A stretch of 64,000 bases of DNA from Cardiocondyla obscurior (lineage: Eukaryota > Arthropoda > Insecta > Hymenoptera > Formicidae). The position numbers and the translations under genes were made by a program. Location: assembly GCF_019399895.1 (NCBI RefSeq), contig NC_091888.1, positions 2,512,501 to 2,576,500 of the forward strand, read 5' to 3'. Shown here piece by piece: positions 10,130 through 22,430 of this stretch. The stretch's first letter is position 1. Each line of letters starts with the position of its first letter. The notes beneath the pieces were generated by a model, which was given only the letters and a program-made list of their open reading frames with translations, was not told the origin of the DNA and did no database searches.

Positions 10130-11477
10130 CGAAAACTGAATTATTTAATCTGCGCGTAAAATAGCGTGGTTTCGAATCTCGAATCTTGAAACGACCTGTC
10201 CGCGTGGTCCTCGAATAACGGGCCAGCGAGCCCGGGACGCTCGTCGGATCACAGGATTCGAGAGAATAAGGTCGAGAATGCACCGAGACTGGATTAATTA
10301 ACAAATGATAATTTATTTCTTAACAACGACGCTCGCTTAGTCGAGCGACGCCGATCGATAGAGATATATACAATGAGGATGACAAATGAATGTGTGTACG
10401 GCGTGCGGATATAATGTGCCGGTGGGCGCGTCGGCCCTTCGATCGCGGATCGATATAACGCGTGCGCTATACGGATATTCGCGGGTGGTCGCGGATGCAC
10501 CACGTGAGGCGCGGTGGGTGGCGCGAAATCGTGGGCGCGGTGTTCGGCGCGTATCGTTAATTTCGGGATCGGTCTTGACGGAAGAACCGGTGGTACGCGG
10601 GCCGCGGGCGCGGAATAGTGGGCGCGGTTACGCCGCGGATCGTCGGTGTCGCGATCGATCTTGCCGGGCGGACCGACAGGATGCGGGGCGCGGGGCCGCG
10701 TGACGGGCGGGGCCCGTCGTGCTATGGATCGCGATACAATTTATTTCGTCTGGTGGTCGAAATTTACCGATGCGTTGGTGGATCGCGGGGAACGCGATGC
10801 GCGTGGTCAGGATGCACCTTGCCAGGTGTCGTTTAGCCGAGAGTCCTTGGCCGAGGCGGAGATCTCTCCACCCCGTGGATCACGACGGTGCGACAGGATC
10901 TTTATTTCGTCCGAGTCTTTCCGTACCGCAGATCTAGGATCGAGAGTCCTCGAAGGAGGCGGAGTTCGCTCCACCCCACGAGCTAGTCGTGCGTTCGGTC
11001 AGAGATCGTACGGAGAGGATTCTGAGCGCCAGGATCTCCTGGCCGAGACGAAGTTCGCTTCACCCCGTGGTTCGTGCTCTAGGACGGATGTTCGCTCGAG
11101 AGCGAACGGATCAGGACGGTCCCGCTGAGTCCTGGCGTCGACTTTTTATATGTAAAAAGTGACGGCGCAGGGTTGCCGGGGCTCAGCGGGGTGCGTGACG
11201 TGTTCCGACGCGTAGCGCCGAGGCCCCGGGATGCGGCGCGCTCGGAAACGACGGGCCTCGACGTCGACGGCGCGGTTCGGCGGCGCTCGGAGACGCTCGG
11301 CTAAGTCCGCGGATGGACTTAGCCGCGGAACGGCTACGCGTTGCCGTACTGTGCCGGCGTATACAATGTTATAAAGTTTGGGGCGCACCGCGCCCCGGGT
11401 CCCCGCCGGACGGTGTTGTGTCCGGCGGCCGGCCGTTGTTGTGGCCGGAACGGTGCATCGCCGGGTGCACCGTTACA
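10130..11477 (-). mobile_element. GC-rich LTR-like block, minus strand
   Basis: Read on the - strand: TGTAACGG at 11,477, a TTTATAAC box near 11,370, a long GC-rich stretch with a diverged tandem repeat, then AATAAA (10,312-10,317 on the + strand as TTTATT). The tail after it has CCAGTCTCGGTGCATTC, like the CAAGTCTCGGTTTTC tail of the 6-7.5 kb block. This suggests a third member of that LTR group. No target duplication or exact low-coordinate end was found. The many overlapping Arg-rich open frames on the + strand look like composition artefacts. Confidence 0.4.
10840..11105 (+). repeat. Diverged tandem repeat, three units of 85-100 bp
   Basis: Three units share the pattern GAG(T/G)TC-GGCCGAGGCGGAG-TCGCTCCACCCC, starting near 10,840, 10,935 and 11,030. 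Units are well diverged, so this is an old array. Confidence 0.55.
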
Positions 11478-12355
11478 ATCTCACGCAAAACTCGGTGGTG
11501 CGTCAACTCACTACCTTACCCACGAATATCTATCCCGAAGATTTCCTTCAAATAATTAATTAATAAAAATATAATTCTCTTGACGTAACACTCACTTAGA
11601 TCTCGTTTTCTCGTAATTCTCGCGTCGGCCCTGACTGTTGTGTTGCCGGCCACGCGCCTTTCGTGCACGCGGCGTGTTTTCGCGAGACACCGCGACACAA
11701 AAGAATTTATGCGTACGGTCGCCCGTTGTTAACGAGATCGCGAGGTTTCTTTCCTGGCCTCGGCCGCTGCCGAGGATTTTCCGTGCGGACGCGACTCGCG
11801 AAAGCCTCATAAACAATAAAATTAATCAACGCAAACAAACCGCCCGGTGTTTTCCGCGGGATCCTCCACCGGCAGTCAGACGCCCGTCGGCAGCCACTCT
11901 CTAATGTTAAGTCCTTGCCTCGTGACAAGGATCCACAATCAATCTATCGAGCACGCGTGCCCGTTCTAGGTGGCCGGGTTTCGTCTGAACCTACGACGGT
12001 CTCTCCGGGAAGCGGAGGGCTTCACAAAACAATAATTCCGCAATGCGGGTGGAAGATCTCACCGATGAAATGCCTCCTGGGTCTCGCACGGTCCTCGTTC
12101 TTTCGCTCTCGCTCGCTCCCGCAAGCTCTCTCTCTCCATCGCTCGATCGCTCGCTCTCGCTCAAAGTCTCGCCGTCCGCTTGGCTCGCGTGTCTACACGG
12201 AAAAGAGCGAGGACCGCGCAAATTTTCGGCATGAGGCCCGGCGTATCCCCACTCTCGTGTCTCGCGGATTTTTCCGCGCGCTACGCTGCCGATTTCCCGC
12301 GGGAACAGCTGTCCTCATAGAGCCCTATCGGTACTAACAGGTTGGCGCAAGCTTC
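11478..12355. other. No gene recognised; retroelement-like leader
   Basis: GC-rich in its second half, with no frame I can assign. It may be LTR or 5' leader DNA of the decayed Gypsy element that follows, but I could not match it to that element's 3' end. Confidence 0.35.
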
Positions 12356-12359
12356 AGAT

Positions 12360-12880
12360 AGTCCGCGGTCGCAGTAATTCCCTTGCAGGTTACTTTCGGC
12401 GCCCAGATGCGTAGGCGACAGGTTTCTTTCTTCGCGTCCGCGATTGCGCTCAAATCATCTCTGACCCCGTAGTTCATCTCGCTCCCGTAGCTTCCGTAGC
12501 TCTGGCGACTTATGTCGATTGCATCGTAAATTCGGTTCGAAGGCAAGACATTGCTTCAAGCCGTGTTCTTGGAAGCAACCCTCCGATAGCGCGTCAAACT
12601 AACAGGGCTTTCCTTTTGTGAGGCGGGAACCGATGGCCCTAGTAATTCTCAACGCCTCCACGTTCGTGACCGAATATCAGGTCACATTCTTCTTGTCGAT
12701 TCCGGTGCTGAAATATCGTTAGTTCCAGCTTCCGATTTCAAGGGTTTACGTCCCTCCGGTGACTGTAAACTATTCGCCGCAAATAATACAGTCATCGACA
12801 CTTTCGGTACCGTGCGTCTTACTCTTGATCTTGGGATTCGTCGTCTTACTACGTGAAATTTTTGCGTTGCCTCCGTCCCA
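12360..12880 (+). pseudogene. Gypsy gag C-terminus and protease remnant
   Basis: A broken frame near 12,380-12,450 shows FGAQMRRRQ, resembling the conserved Cys/His-rich tail (RFGxxARxC type) of insect Ty3/Gypsy gag proteins. From about 12,675 the protease frame is visible: LLVDSGAEIS carries the D-S/T-G aspartic protease motif, followed by a beta-rich stretch leading to MAIIGADLI. A TGA at 12,854-12,856 lies in that frame just before the flap region. The remnant leads directly into the RT frame at 12,881, so gag, protease and RT belong to one element. Confidence 0.65.
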
Positions 12881-13945
12881 ATGGCTATTATCGGAGCGGA
12901 CCTCATTTCGAATTATAATTTGCTTATTGATTTAAAACGCCGACGTTTAATAGACGAATCTACCGGCCTTTTCACCTCGGGCACGATCAAATCTGCCTCC
13001 GTGATTTCGGCTCACGTAATTCAACCGTCGCACAAATATGCGCGCTTAATCTCTGAATTCCCTACAATTTTTGGTGCGGAACAAGCGACACCCCTCGAAT
13101 TGCGTCGCGTTCAGTACCGCTCCCCGGTAGTGGAACGTGCTCGCCGTTTGCCTCCTGACAAACTTAAAGCCGTAAAGGCTCAGTTTAGACGCGATTGTGA
13201 GAAAGGACTCTGTCGTCCCTCTAGCAGCCCTTGGGCAAGCCCAATCCATCTCGTTAAGAAAAAAGATGGCGACTGGCACGTATGTGGCGACTACCGCAGG
13301 CTAAATGCTATCACTGTTCCTGATCAGTATCCGGTACCCCATTTGCACGACTTTGCATCCGCGCTCAACGGCAAATCAATTTTTTCGTCGCTTGACTTAT
13401 CGCGCGCGTATCATTAAATTCCGGTAGCACCCGAAGACATTCCCAAGACCGCGGTGATTACTCCTTTCGGTCTCTTTGAATATTGCGCAATGACTTTCGG
13501 TTTACGAAATGCTGGTCAAACCTTCCAACGGTATATCCATCGCGCTCTCGGTGATCTTGATTTTGTTTTCTCCTTTTTCGACGATATACTTGTCGCTTCT
13601 TCGTCCGAGACAGAACATGAAAAACATTTTCACGCTGTTTTTCAAAGGCTTCATGAATTTCATCTTCGCGTTAACGTTAATAAGTGCATCCTCGGTGTTT
13701 CCGAACTCGTATTTCTCGGGCATTCAGTTACGCCCCACGGTTTCAAACCAACTTCCGACAAAGTGAAAGCGATTAACAACTTTCCTAAACCACGAACGGT
13801 TGAACAATTGCGTCGTTTTCTCGGAATGATAAACTTTTACCGCCGCTGTCTTCCCCGAGCTGCCGCGACTCAAGCACCGCTCAACGCGTACATTTCTAAT
13901 TCGCGCAAACGTGACAAGCGCGAGATAGCTCAGCCTTCAAGCTGA
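12881..13945 (+). pseudogene. Gypsy reverse transcriptase, broken
   Basis: Ty3/Gypsy RT. Visible motifs are WASPIHLVKKKDGDWHVCGDYRRLN (fingers/palm), SSLDLSRAYH, PFGLFEYCAMTFGLRNAGQTFQR, then the active site FFDDIL near 13,572 and the connection segment LRRFLGMINFYRRCLP. A TAA at 13,415-13,417 interrupts the frame after SRAYH; the same frame is open again immediately beyond it. With the TGA upstream this shows a dead element. RNase H follows after a frame break near 13,945. Confidence 0.9.
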
Positions 13946-13973
13946 TATCGCTTTCGATCGTTGTAAAACGGAC

Positions 13974-14720
13974 TTGGCGAATGCCACCTTGTTGGCCTAT
14001 CCCTCGAACTCCGACAATATCAGGCTCGTTACCGACGCTTCAGACTTCGCCATGTGCGCAGTCTTAAAGCAACTTTCTTCCGGCTCCTGGAAGCCTTTAG
14101 CCTTCTTTTCGCGTAAATTCTCGCCCACGCAAATGAAATACAGCACGTATGATCGCGAACTCACCGCGATATACGAGGCCGTTAAGTACTTCAAACATCA
14201 TGTTGAAGGCCGCCAGTTTGAGATTCTCACAGATTATAAGCCTTTAACTCACGCGTTTTCCCAAAAATCGGATAAAACGTCTCCTCGCCAAACGCGTTAT
14301 TTAACCTTTATTGCGCAATTTACTACTAGTATTAATCACATCTCCGGCCAACAGAATATTGTAGCAGACTCACTTTCGCGAGTGGATGCTATCTGTTTCC
14401 TAGATCAGATTCAGCTTCAGGATCTCTTGAATGAACAGTCTAATGACATAAAACTAGCTGTACTCCTTAAATCTTCGAAATGTTTATTATCTCTTAAAAA
14501 ACTAACCTGGGGCCAGACCGCACTCCGGTCTATTGTGAACTCACTAGCGAATATATTCGTCCGTACGTTCCCTCCTCGCTGCGCAAAAAGTTGTTGTCTT
14601 TATATCATTCACCATCGCACCCGAGTGCAAAAGTTATGGACCGCCTGATTCGTCAGCGTTACATATGGTCACATTTACACCGTGATGTAACTCAATTTTG
14701 CAAATGTTGTATTGCTTGAC
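13974..14720 (+). pseudogene. Gypsy RNase H and integrase zinc-binding remnant
   Basis: RNase H of the same Gypsy: VTDASDFAMCAVL, then DRELTAIYEAVKYF, LTDYKPLTHAF and the closing QNIVADSLSRV are the usual landmarks. After 14,560 the frame is damaged but an H2C2 zinc-binding segment is still readable (HSPSHPSAKVMDRLIRQRY...CKCC). The open part ends at 14,648 because of a frameshift. Confidence 0.85.
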
Positions 14721-14734
14721 AGTGATCAAAAATT

Positions 14735-15358
14735 TTGCGCCACGTTAAACTCGACCCGGATAAATTCGTTGCTCTAGATGGGCGTTTTACACATGTACAT
14801 CTAGATTTAATCGGTCTTTTACTGCCCAGTGAAGGGTATCGTTATTTTTTAACGATGATAGATCGTTTTTCACGTTGGCCCGAAGCCGTTCCTCTCGTGA
14901 ATATATCCGCATCTGTTGTTGCGCGCGTCTTTTATGATAACTGGGTGTCACGCTTCGGATCTACTCAGGTGATTACCACCGATCAGGGATCGCAGTTTAA
15001 GTCCCAATTATTCACCTCCTTACTTTCTTTTATCGGTTCGCACCGTATTCGCACAACCGCGTACCACCCCGCGTCGAACGGCATGGTCGAACGTTGGCAC
15101 CGCTGCTTAAAAGCAGCGATTACGTGTCACACTGACTCTCAGTGGACTCGTACTCTCTCAACTGTATTACTAGGATTGCGTACGCATTTGCGTTTAGACA
15201 CGGAGGCTTCGCCAGCAGATTTCTTGTACGGTACATCATTACGAATCCCTGGCGAATTCCTCTCAACACCTGATTTCAAACTTGATCCAAGAATTTTTCT
15301 TGAAGATTTCAGAGAAGATATGCGCTCCGTTAAACCTGTTCCGGTTACGCACAATTAA
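14735..15358 (+). pseudogene. Gypsy integrase core
   Basis: Integrase core (rve fold) with all three acidic positions visible: Asp in HVHLDLIG, Asp in TTDQGSQF and Glu in NGMVERWHR. It is open for 207 codons, then shifts frame. A C-terminal piece in other frames (15,360-15,730) still reads as retroelement-like but is broken. The spacing and motifs place it with the RT and RNase H upstream. Confidence 0.88.
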
Positions 15359-15989
15359 ATCTCGTGCATTCTTTTTCAAGGATCTTGCTTCCTGTTTGCA
15401 CGTGTTCATGCTCGTCAAAGTTAAGAAATCACTGGAACCACGTTTTCCGGCCCGTATTAAGTTCTTGAGCGTAACTCCGACCGTGCCTATACTATTGAAA
15501 TCAGTGGTGTTCCTTGCAGTGTCTCAGTAGAAAATCTTAAACCTGCGTACTTTATTCCAGATAATGTAACTGCGCAAGAAACTTTGCCAATCTCTAATAC
15601 ATCAACTCCCGCTAATAGTTCTAAGCGTTCCGTCACATTTAACGATAAACCTTTATCAAAATCTACCCCGTCTAATTTGCAATCTCCCTTACGTTCGATT
15701 ATCAAATGTTATCCGCCGGCTAAATCCAGATCATGATTGTACCGCGACGTCGTATTAATTTTGTAATTCGGTACATTTTTTATTTTTTTGCGCCGTTGTT
15801 CCTACTCTACCGTCCACAGTTGTACTTCTGCGTCTTCGCGCAATATCTAACATTGTATTTCGCCGTTGCGATTAATTATAATTTCTCTTTTGATTCCTTC
15901 ACCGTTGCGATACCATTTGTAGTTTGTTTGCGTTCCGTTGATACGCATTCCCATAATGTTAAGTCAATTAAAATGTGTATCACATTTTT

Positions 15990-16440
15990 ATTTTGGGGGA
16001 GAGTATATAGGTATGCGCCTATGCATGCAATTCCGCGTCTATGTTCGGAACTGCGCGGACGGTCCAGCGTCTCCGCGCCTCTGCGCCGTCTCCCCTCACG
16101 CGCATCGCGTAAAACATGCGAGCCTACATTTTTCCCCTTAAACGCTTTAGATATTTTTCTCTCTGGATAAAACAGTTAGTGTTAAGACAAGTGAGAGTCT
16201 GACAACATATATCGTCAGACATCTGAGTTTCCCGGCAAGCGGTATTTATCTCTCGGCGATAACGAGACGAACTATTGTAAAACCTAAGTTAATTAAACTT
16301 GAATTGAACAAATTAATTGTCAAATTGTAATTGACCTTAAAAGTATCTCGACGAGACCAGCGTATCGGCGGATGATCCATAGAACGCCTTGATCATCCCC
16401 ACAATAGCATCTTGCGTTTTACTTCGGGGATGATTCCCAT
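15990..16440 (+). mobile_element. Putative 3' LTR of the decayed Gypsy
   Basis: A purine run TTTGGGGGAGAG at 15,989-16,000 looks like a polypurine tract, followed by AGTATATAGG, an AGT-type LTR start seen in several insect Gypsy lineages. No 5' partner was found in the window, so the borders are inferred. The following sequence up to 16,608 has no gene. Confidence 0.3.
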
Positions 16441-16608
16441 GAATTCACAAATTATAATGTTTTACTTCAATTTAACATTGCACGTTGGCTACACAAAAAT
16501 AAGAAATTGAAAGAGGAAAAGTTTACAAAAGGAAAGTATCCGACTCCTTACCAACAAACCCAGTGATTAATCACGACTCTACACGCAAAAGTATTAGCTT
16601 ATGTACAG

Positions 16609-18876
16609 TGTTACGTCCGAAGCCTGAAGTCGAGAAAGATTCAGGAAAATCGGAAGGTTACTGATGCAACAGGGCAAAAACTTTTTATTGCCGCTAATAT
16701 AAAGGAAGGGACCGTATCGTTGCGGCAGAGGCGCACGTGCCAAGGTTTCGAATCTCGAGTCAACGCCTTAATAGACGCTTTGACGCCTTTCTCGAAACGC
16801 ATGCAGCCTCGGCCCTTTTTTAATAAAAGAATTTAATCTTATTTATTGGGATAGGGCCGCGCAAGCCTTAAGCAAATAAAAACCAGAGCCTAATTGTGTG
16901 TGAATGGTAATTGGTTTTATTGAAACTGTTTTAAAGTTTCACTGTAGACTATTGCTTAGATAAATAAATGTACTTTACAATTATATTTGTCTCTTGCTTT
17001 AAATGAAATATTGTAGAAGTTTGTGAATGTTCGCGGGTGTACAAATTTTTCGATATGAGTAACTTTAGATGTGGTTTTCTTGATGGATGTGTGAGTGGCA
17101 GTGTGCGTGAGAGTGTCGGCAGGGCGGGAGAAAATGGGAATAATGAGAAATTCTAGGAAAAAAGAATGGAGGATGAGTTGACCCGAAGAGACAATTGCTT
17201 ATCTCTGCTTTGTTGTTATAATGAATATGATGAGAGCCTGTCCAAAAACAATTTTTTTCAGGCGGTTCGATTGAAAATGAGCATGACGAGCAAGGAAGTG
17301 ATGTACGAAATTCGGAATTCCTTCCACTTTGATAACCACACATATGAAAGGCACAGCGTGGTATTTGAGATTCGCAATTGCAACACCCTGGGGTTTTTCG
17401 GTTAGAAAGATATTGATAATTTTCGGTTTCGCAAAAACGGGAACTCAGTGGATTGTTGTCGGGAACGTAGGTAGAAGAGTTTTTTCTGGGTGAGAAATAA
17501 CGGTAGGTTGACGGGATATTGAAGTAGGAAATTCTAAATCTGTAAACGGATGGTAGTTTTCAGGTTTTGAAGGAGGTTGAGAATTTGACGGGAATAGATG
17601 CGAATCAATTTCAAATGGGGGATAGATTAACGTTCTTTCATTAGATTGAGAGGCTGGAGGAATGGATTCACAACGCGGCGCCGTTTGAGTAATATCTGGT
17701 GTAGTGTAAGTAATTGAATTTGTTAATAAACGTAAAGGGGTTGAATTAGATAAATTAAGATGTGTTGATGATCCAGATGGAACAGGTTGCAAATTCTCTG
17801 TAGGTTGTTGACGCGTTAAATTCATGGGATATGATACTATAATTTTCAGGGGAGTTTTATTAAATGTTGTGATGTCTTCCTTCTCTTTTAAAATTTATTC
17901 TCTAACTCACTTCTCCTGGTGGCTGCTTGAAGTCTGGCTGTCTTTGTCGCTGCTTCCTCAGGGGTGAGCGGGGTAGGCTGGATAATGGTCTCGTATTTTC
18001 TATTTGAGTAAGTTGGTGAAAGCGTCGAGTTTCTGATCCATAGATGTTGCATGGAGTTCTTCTATGAGATTTCTTCCTTCCGCTTGTTCGTTCGCGAGGA
18101 AATCGGGCAGAGTCACGATCTTAATACTGTGATTCTAAATTCGGTAGTGTCTTCACCCTAAAATTGCGAGGCTTATATAGCTGAAAAGGTCAAAGGGAGG
18201 GAGTATTGTCTCATTCTCCGATTTCCGGATTCTGCTCTAATTTTGATTTATTCTTCGGAATTTTTATGACACCGGTCGCCTTGACATTCCTTAGCTGTTG
18301 CTGGACGCGATTATATATAGAGTGTTCGGTATAAGGTGTTCTTCCCGTAAACCATGGGTAGATGGAAAGAATACAAGTCGAAAAGTTCAATACCATTTTC
18401 CGAAATTCGTAATAGTTACCGAGTAAGAACGTCACAAAGTTTTAGCAAAAAGCGCGGAGAAGGACCCGCAGGAGGCGGGGTGCGCGGGCGGTAGGGAGAG
18501 AAAGTGGGGGCAAGCTCTGTGCGACTACTGTCGCGTGGTGGGGGGAGGCGGGGCCAACGCGTGATGAGACGGGAAGGCTTTCCGGGGGAAAGCGGGTATC
18601 AAAACGAGCGTTTTCGTAAAAGATCCTTAATTAACAAATCCACGCGGTAAAACAAAAATGCAAATTATCAAGTAACAATTGTTGCTATCTACTCGGGGTT
18701 ACCGATACTTTGTTAAAAGTTAAAAAAGTCATTTTAATTGTTTAAACAATTTTTTTGCAAAAAAGTTACTCATCGGATTGTCTCAGTGCTCGTGGACCTT
18801 AGTTTTGGTCAAAGTTTTATTAAAATAGTGCTCACTGAAGAGGCGAATGCTCGAGGAAACGGCTCCAAACGTAACA
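16609..18876 (-). mobile_element. LTR-like element A carrying a spliced gene, TSD ACAG
   Basis: A complete insertion. Read on the - strand it starts TGTTACGTTTGGAGCC and ends TTCGGACGTAACA. ACAG flanks it on both sides (16,605-16,608 and 18,877-18,880). It has a TATATAAG box (18,172-18,179), a coding region, and an AATAAA-type signal near 16,917-16,922 with about 300 bases after it. That is the U3-R-U5 layout of a solo LTR of a Gypsy-type element. It is the inverted sister of 32,606-34,720, diverged but alignable along its whole length. Its U3 has about 150 extra GC-rich bases (18,440-18,600). Confidence 0.85.
17065..18119 (-). pseudogene. Unknown His/Cys-rich LTR gene, copy A, frameshifted
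   Basis: Homologue of the copy B gene. Exon 1 runs from ATG at 18,052 to 17,911 (142 nt, the same length as in copy B). It ends in AGAA|GTGAGT. The intron is 17,910-17,837 (74 nt, ending TTATAG) and exon 2 follows from 17,836. Exon 2 is open as MNLTRQQ... until a one-base loss in an A run near 17,480 shifts the frame; the correct frame is open again from about 17,400 to the stop at 17,065. The tail CRHSHAHCHSHIHQENH is almost identical to copy B. Differences between copies fall largely at third codon positions. A second conserved frame upstream (18,119 to about 18,012, IVTLPDFLANEQ) ends in TAG here. I do not recognise the protein. Confidence 0.6.
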
Positions 18877-18880
18877 ACAG

Positions 18881-19850
18881 GAACGTCGCACGAAATGTGC
18901 CTCGGTCGTCGACCAATACTTTATACATATAAAAGAAACCCGAAAATGCTAACTATCTATATACAAGAGAAAATTCCGTTCCGCGCGCAATAACATTCAC
19001 GGCACGAGCCGTCGCTATATACAAAAACCACAGGACACTCACACACTTCAATGACGCTACTTTCAAAAACGCGGTTCGCACGCACGCACACTACTATCCA
19101 CGGCAACGGCCGACGCTACTTTCCGGCACGCGATTCACACGCACGCAAATGTTCGCGGCAACAGGCCGGCGTAGTTTTGACACGTGATGCTGACGTGACC
19201 TAATCGAGTCCAACAGCGGCGAAGCCCTTCTGCGTTGAAAGAGGATACTTAAAGATTGGCTTCGTCGTCGATCAAGAATCCTGGATCTCGAATCTCGTAC
19301 GATAGCAAAAATTTATCGTAGACTTCCTCCCTTCTTCACCAGGAATCTGCAAGCCGACCAATTTTGCGGCCTTCAATGGTCGAACTGGCTCGTGCTGGCG
19401 CTTCCTGGGCCGATGTTCAATCCCGTATTTGAACTACGAAATTAAATTTTATTAATTTGAGATCCTCCCATGGATGAGGACTCAGAGGTTCTTGTCGCGG
19501 GGCACATGTACATGTTTTCCCCATAATCCCGACGACCTACCGGTACGATAACGTATATCGCTCTCTTTTTTTCAAATCCGCCCGTCGTGGCTCGTCTACT
19601 CGTGGCCGATCTCGCCGTTGTCTCGTTAGTTTGCCGTTTTACAAAGATTTCCTATTCCGGTTTGGCACGGTGGACAGCATAATCCCGAGAGAGCGCATGT
19701 CGATGTGCTTCTCCCGAGCACCATCCTTGATAACATTCTGCGCCGATGCGAGAAAGCGTCGGTAATATAATTAGGTCCTACAGCGTCACTGATCGGTAAT
19801 CTGACCCCCGATTGTCGGTAACCGAAATCGCGAATTTTCCCTCGTTACAA
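18881..19850. other. No gene; LTR-like DNA with a short tandem repeat
   Basis: Nothing coding was recognised. Two diverged units of about 75 bases at 19,050-19,190 share GACGCTACTTTC...CACGCACGCA. The junction TGTAACG (read on the - strand at 19,851) abuts the Copia gag remnant, so an unidentified LTR may have inserted there. Confidence 0.4.
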
Positions 19851-19854
19851 CGTA

Positions 19855-20640
19855 CCTTTTGTGCAATAATCATGTAAGTTCAAGCAAATGTGCGCATCAT
19901 AATCCTGACATGTCGCCTTATCTTTTTCCTTTCCGCTTTTCCATCTTTGATACTTTCTGCACTCCTTTTTCATATGTCCTGTTTTGTGGCAGAAAAAACA
20001 TGTTACAATTTTAATATCCTTTTCGTGTTGCTGGTTCCTTTCGAACCTTTTACCCTGTACTTTAAGCGCCTTGTCTTTGGTTCCATTGTTTCTCGTATTT
20101 TTGCATCTTTTGTCTTCGTTTAACAATTTACCTTTTACGATCTCCAACGTTAATTCGTCTTCCAATCTTGTTTCTAATGCAGTTATTAGCGTATTATACG
20201 ATTCAGGCAAACTACTTAATAATAACGCTATAATCATTTTATTTTTTAATACTTCTTCTAGCGCAGCAAGTTGATCAATTAAATTTAATAAAGCATTTAC
20301 GTGACTTTCCATATTACCCGATTCTGTAAGTTTCATACTACAGATTCTTTTGAAAAGAAATACCTGATTTGTTAGTGTTGCCTTTTGGTGATAATTTTTT
20401 AACACTATTCACGCTTTCTTTGCTGACGTCGAATCTTTAATGTGTTTCAACTGATCATCTTCTACCAGCAATTCAATGGTGGCTTATACCTGTCAAAGAT
20501 TTTTTTTAGTGAGTAGCAATTCTACCTTGCACTTCCAAACTTGATAGTTTGAATTATTCAATTTTTTAATGCTGAAACTGGTATGCTGTGTCTCCATCCT
20601 TATACTTTTCTCTTGTACGTTTTCAATGCCATTGTCTATA
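19855..20640 (-). pseudogene. Ty1/Copia gag remnant
   Basis: Copia-type gag in pieces. The N-terminal part is open around 20,500-20,600 (IKKLNNSNYQVWKCKVELLL, the conserved gag start). After a stop the UBN2-like gag core is open from 20,405 (SLPESYNTLITALE, then TLEIVKGKLLNED). It ends in a CCHC zinc knuckle, CFFCHKTGHMKKEC, near 19,960-20,000. The frame then stops at the LTR-like junction at about 19,851. No protease, integrase or RT follows on this strand, so only gag survives. Confidence 0.85.
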
Positions 20641-20739
20641 TGCTTAGTACGTCTTGGTGAAATCTGGGCCCATAACCTGTTAAGATTTTGCATTCGTGGC
20701 TGAGAAGTTTTTCCGGAGATGAATATAAGCATATACAGT

Positions 20740-22430
20740 GTAAATCAGCAATCTCAATAAATCATATATTTATTATAAAAACCGTACTACAATTTTAATA
20801 TTTTCAAAACTAGTGCTTTTATGCTACTGAACTCCCTTTGTTCGTACAGACGAAACTTTGAAACGCTTGAGCTTGCATTTTTCTTATCTCCCCTATTCTT
20901 ATGTATTATTTTTTCTTCGCACATTTGTCACTTCTACACGTACTGTCCTTATTAAATAATTGTTGTTGCCATCCAACAAATCCAATAAATGTAAAGTACT
21001 ACAAAATGCGGGTGACGTTTGATTGTATTCTTTTTCTATCTTTATGGTTACGGGTATTCAACATTTTAACCGAGCGATTAAGAAAATTTTTCGTATTTTG
21101 TGTAATTTAGTTCTCGACTTATCCTCGACTAAAACTAAATTTTATATTTTCAGCCGCAATAATAATGCACGTAAAAAAACAATTCTGGGAAAAACAGGTC
21201 GTGCGTTTCATCTTTGTGTCTTTTCTATCAAGATTAAAAAATTTAAAATTTATAATTTTAATATAGTTGAATTTTTGAGCATTACCTTCTAATCAAATCT
21301 CGAGTGGACTGCGCAGATTAATAGAGCTTCTGTTCTTGTAGCATGTGCGGTTAAAATTCTGAAATGTTTAGAGCATACTTTATGAAAAGCAGATCCTTGC
21401 CTTCTTTTGATCATTTTTAGTGCCTTGGTTAGATTTAGGTTGAAATATTTCAACTGTTTATTTAAAAATTTTTCTAAGAATTTCTGGATGTTGATAATAG
21501 GATTGAATAAAGTCAGACAGTAAAAATTAATAATTCACTATAATAACACCAGAAGAAATTTACAGATTTTTTTAACAACACGAGACTCTATACAGTACAA
21601 AAGATAATCGCGACAGCTTCCTTGATGCGAGTGTGACGACTGAGAGTTGGGTGGCTACTGACTGGCCACGACGCTCGGTGCATTAAGTTCTCTTAGCTCC
21701 CTTTATCTTGTTATCGCTTTAGTGTCCCTTCAATTGCATCATGGTTAAATCAGCCGGGAAATCCCTGTGACTCAAAGTTCGCTTTGTTTAAATTTCCTTC
21801 CAGAAGTTTCTGTGAACGAAGTTCGAACGTTGGTGACGAGCGGAACTGCAGCCGACAAAAGTTGGTGTCGAGCGTTTTAGTTGCCGAGTCAAAAGTCCGG
21901 CCGCAACGTCAACATTTGCTTCCGCCGTCGCGCAGCCGGTAACAGGACTGGTGCCGGCATCTGTTGGGGCGCTGACAAATCAGCGGCTACAAATTTATCA
22001 CTTTGTATGGATAGAGTCAAAAGTCGTGATCTTTGTTCTGTTTTAAGTTATAGATCTACTTCTACTTCTCTAAATGTTGTTTTTTATAAATCTGAAGAAC
22101 CTTTATCCCTTATAAGGAATGTATATTTTGCATAAAATTTTCTCATTTCTGCTGCAGTATCTAAAAATAATCCTCTTTTTAACTTTTTAAAATCCTTAAA
22201 AGATCTGATACGTTTATTTTTTGTGTCCGTTTCCCTTTGTTTGACGCTTATTCAATTTTGATAACTAAATTTAATCTTCTTTCTTGTTCTTGTTGTCCAT
22301 TATCTTATTCCGAATTTTTGGAGGCCATGACCTTTTATCCTAACGTTAACCTGTATAAAAGTAAACATATCCAGTACAAGGAGGCCAAAACGGAGAATGT
22401 ATTTCACGGCATCTTTGCGACAAAGCTTTG
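20740..22430. other. No gene recognised
   Basis: AT-rich sequence with short frames lacking known motifs. A small GC-richer part near 21,600-22,000 has no recognisable promoter or protein. Confidence 0.45.

Noticed and set aside
10386..11128. Several overlapping Arg/Gly-rich frames of 70-160 codons on the + strand
   Set aside because: GC-rich LTR-like DNA keeps many frames open; no motif, no shared frame across the three tandem units.
11991..12221. Ser/Glu-Arg-rich frames around 12 kb
   Set aside because: CTCGCTCG-type simple sequence; both strands open.
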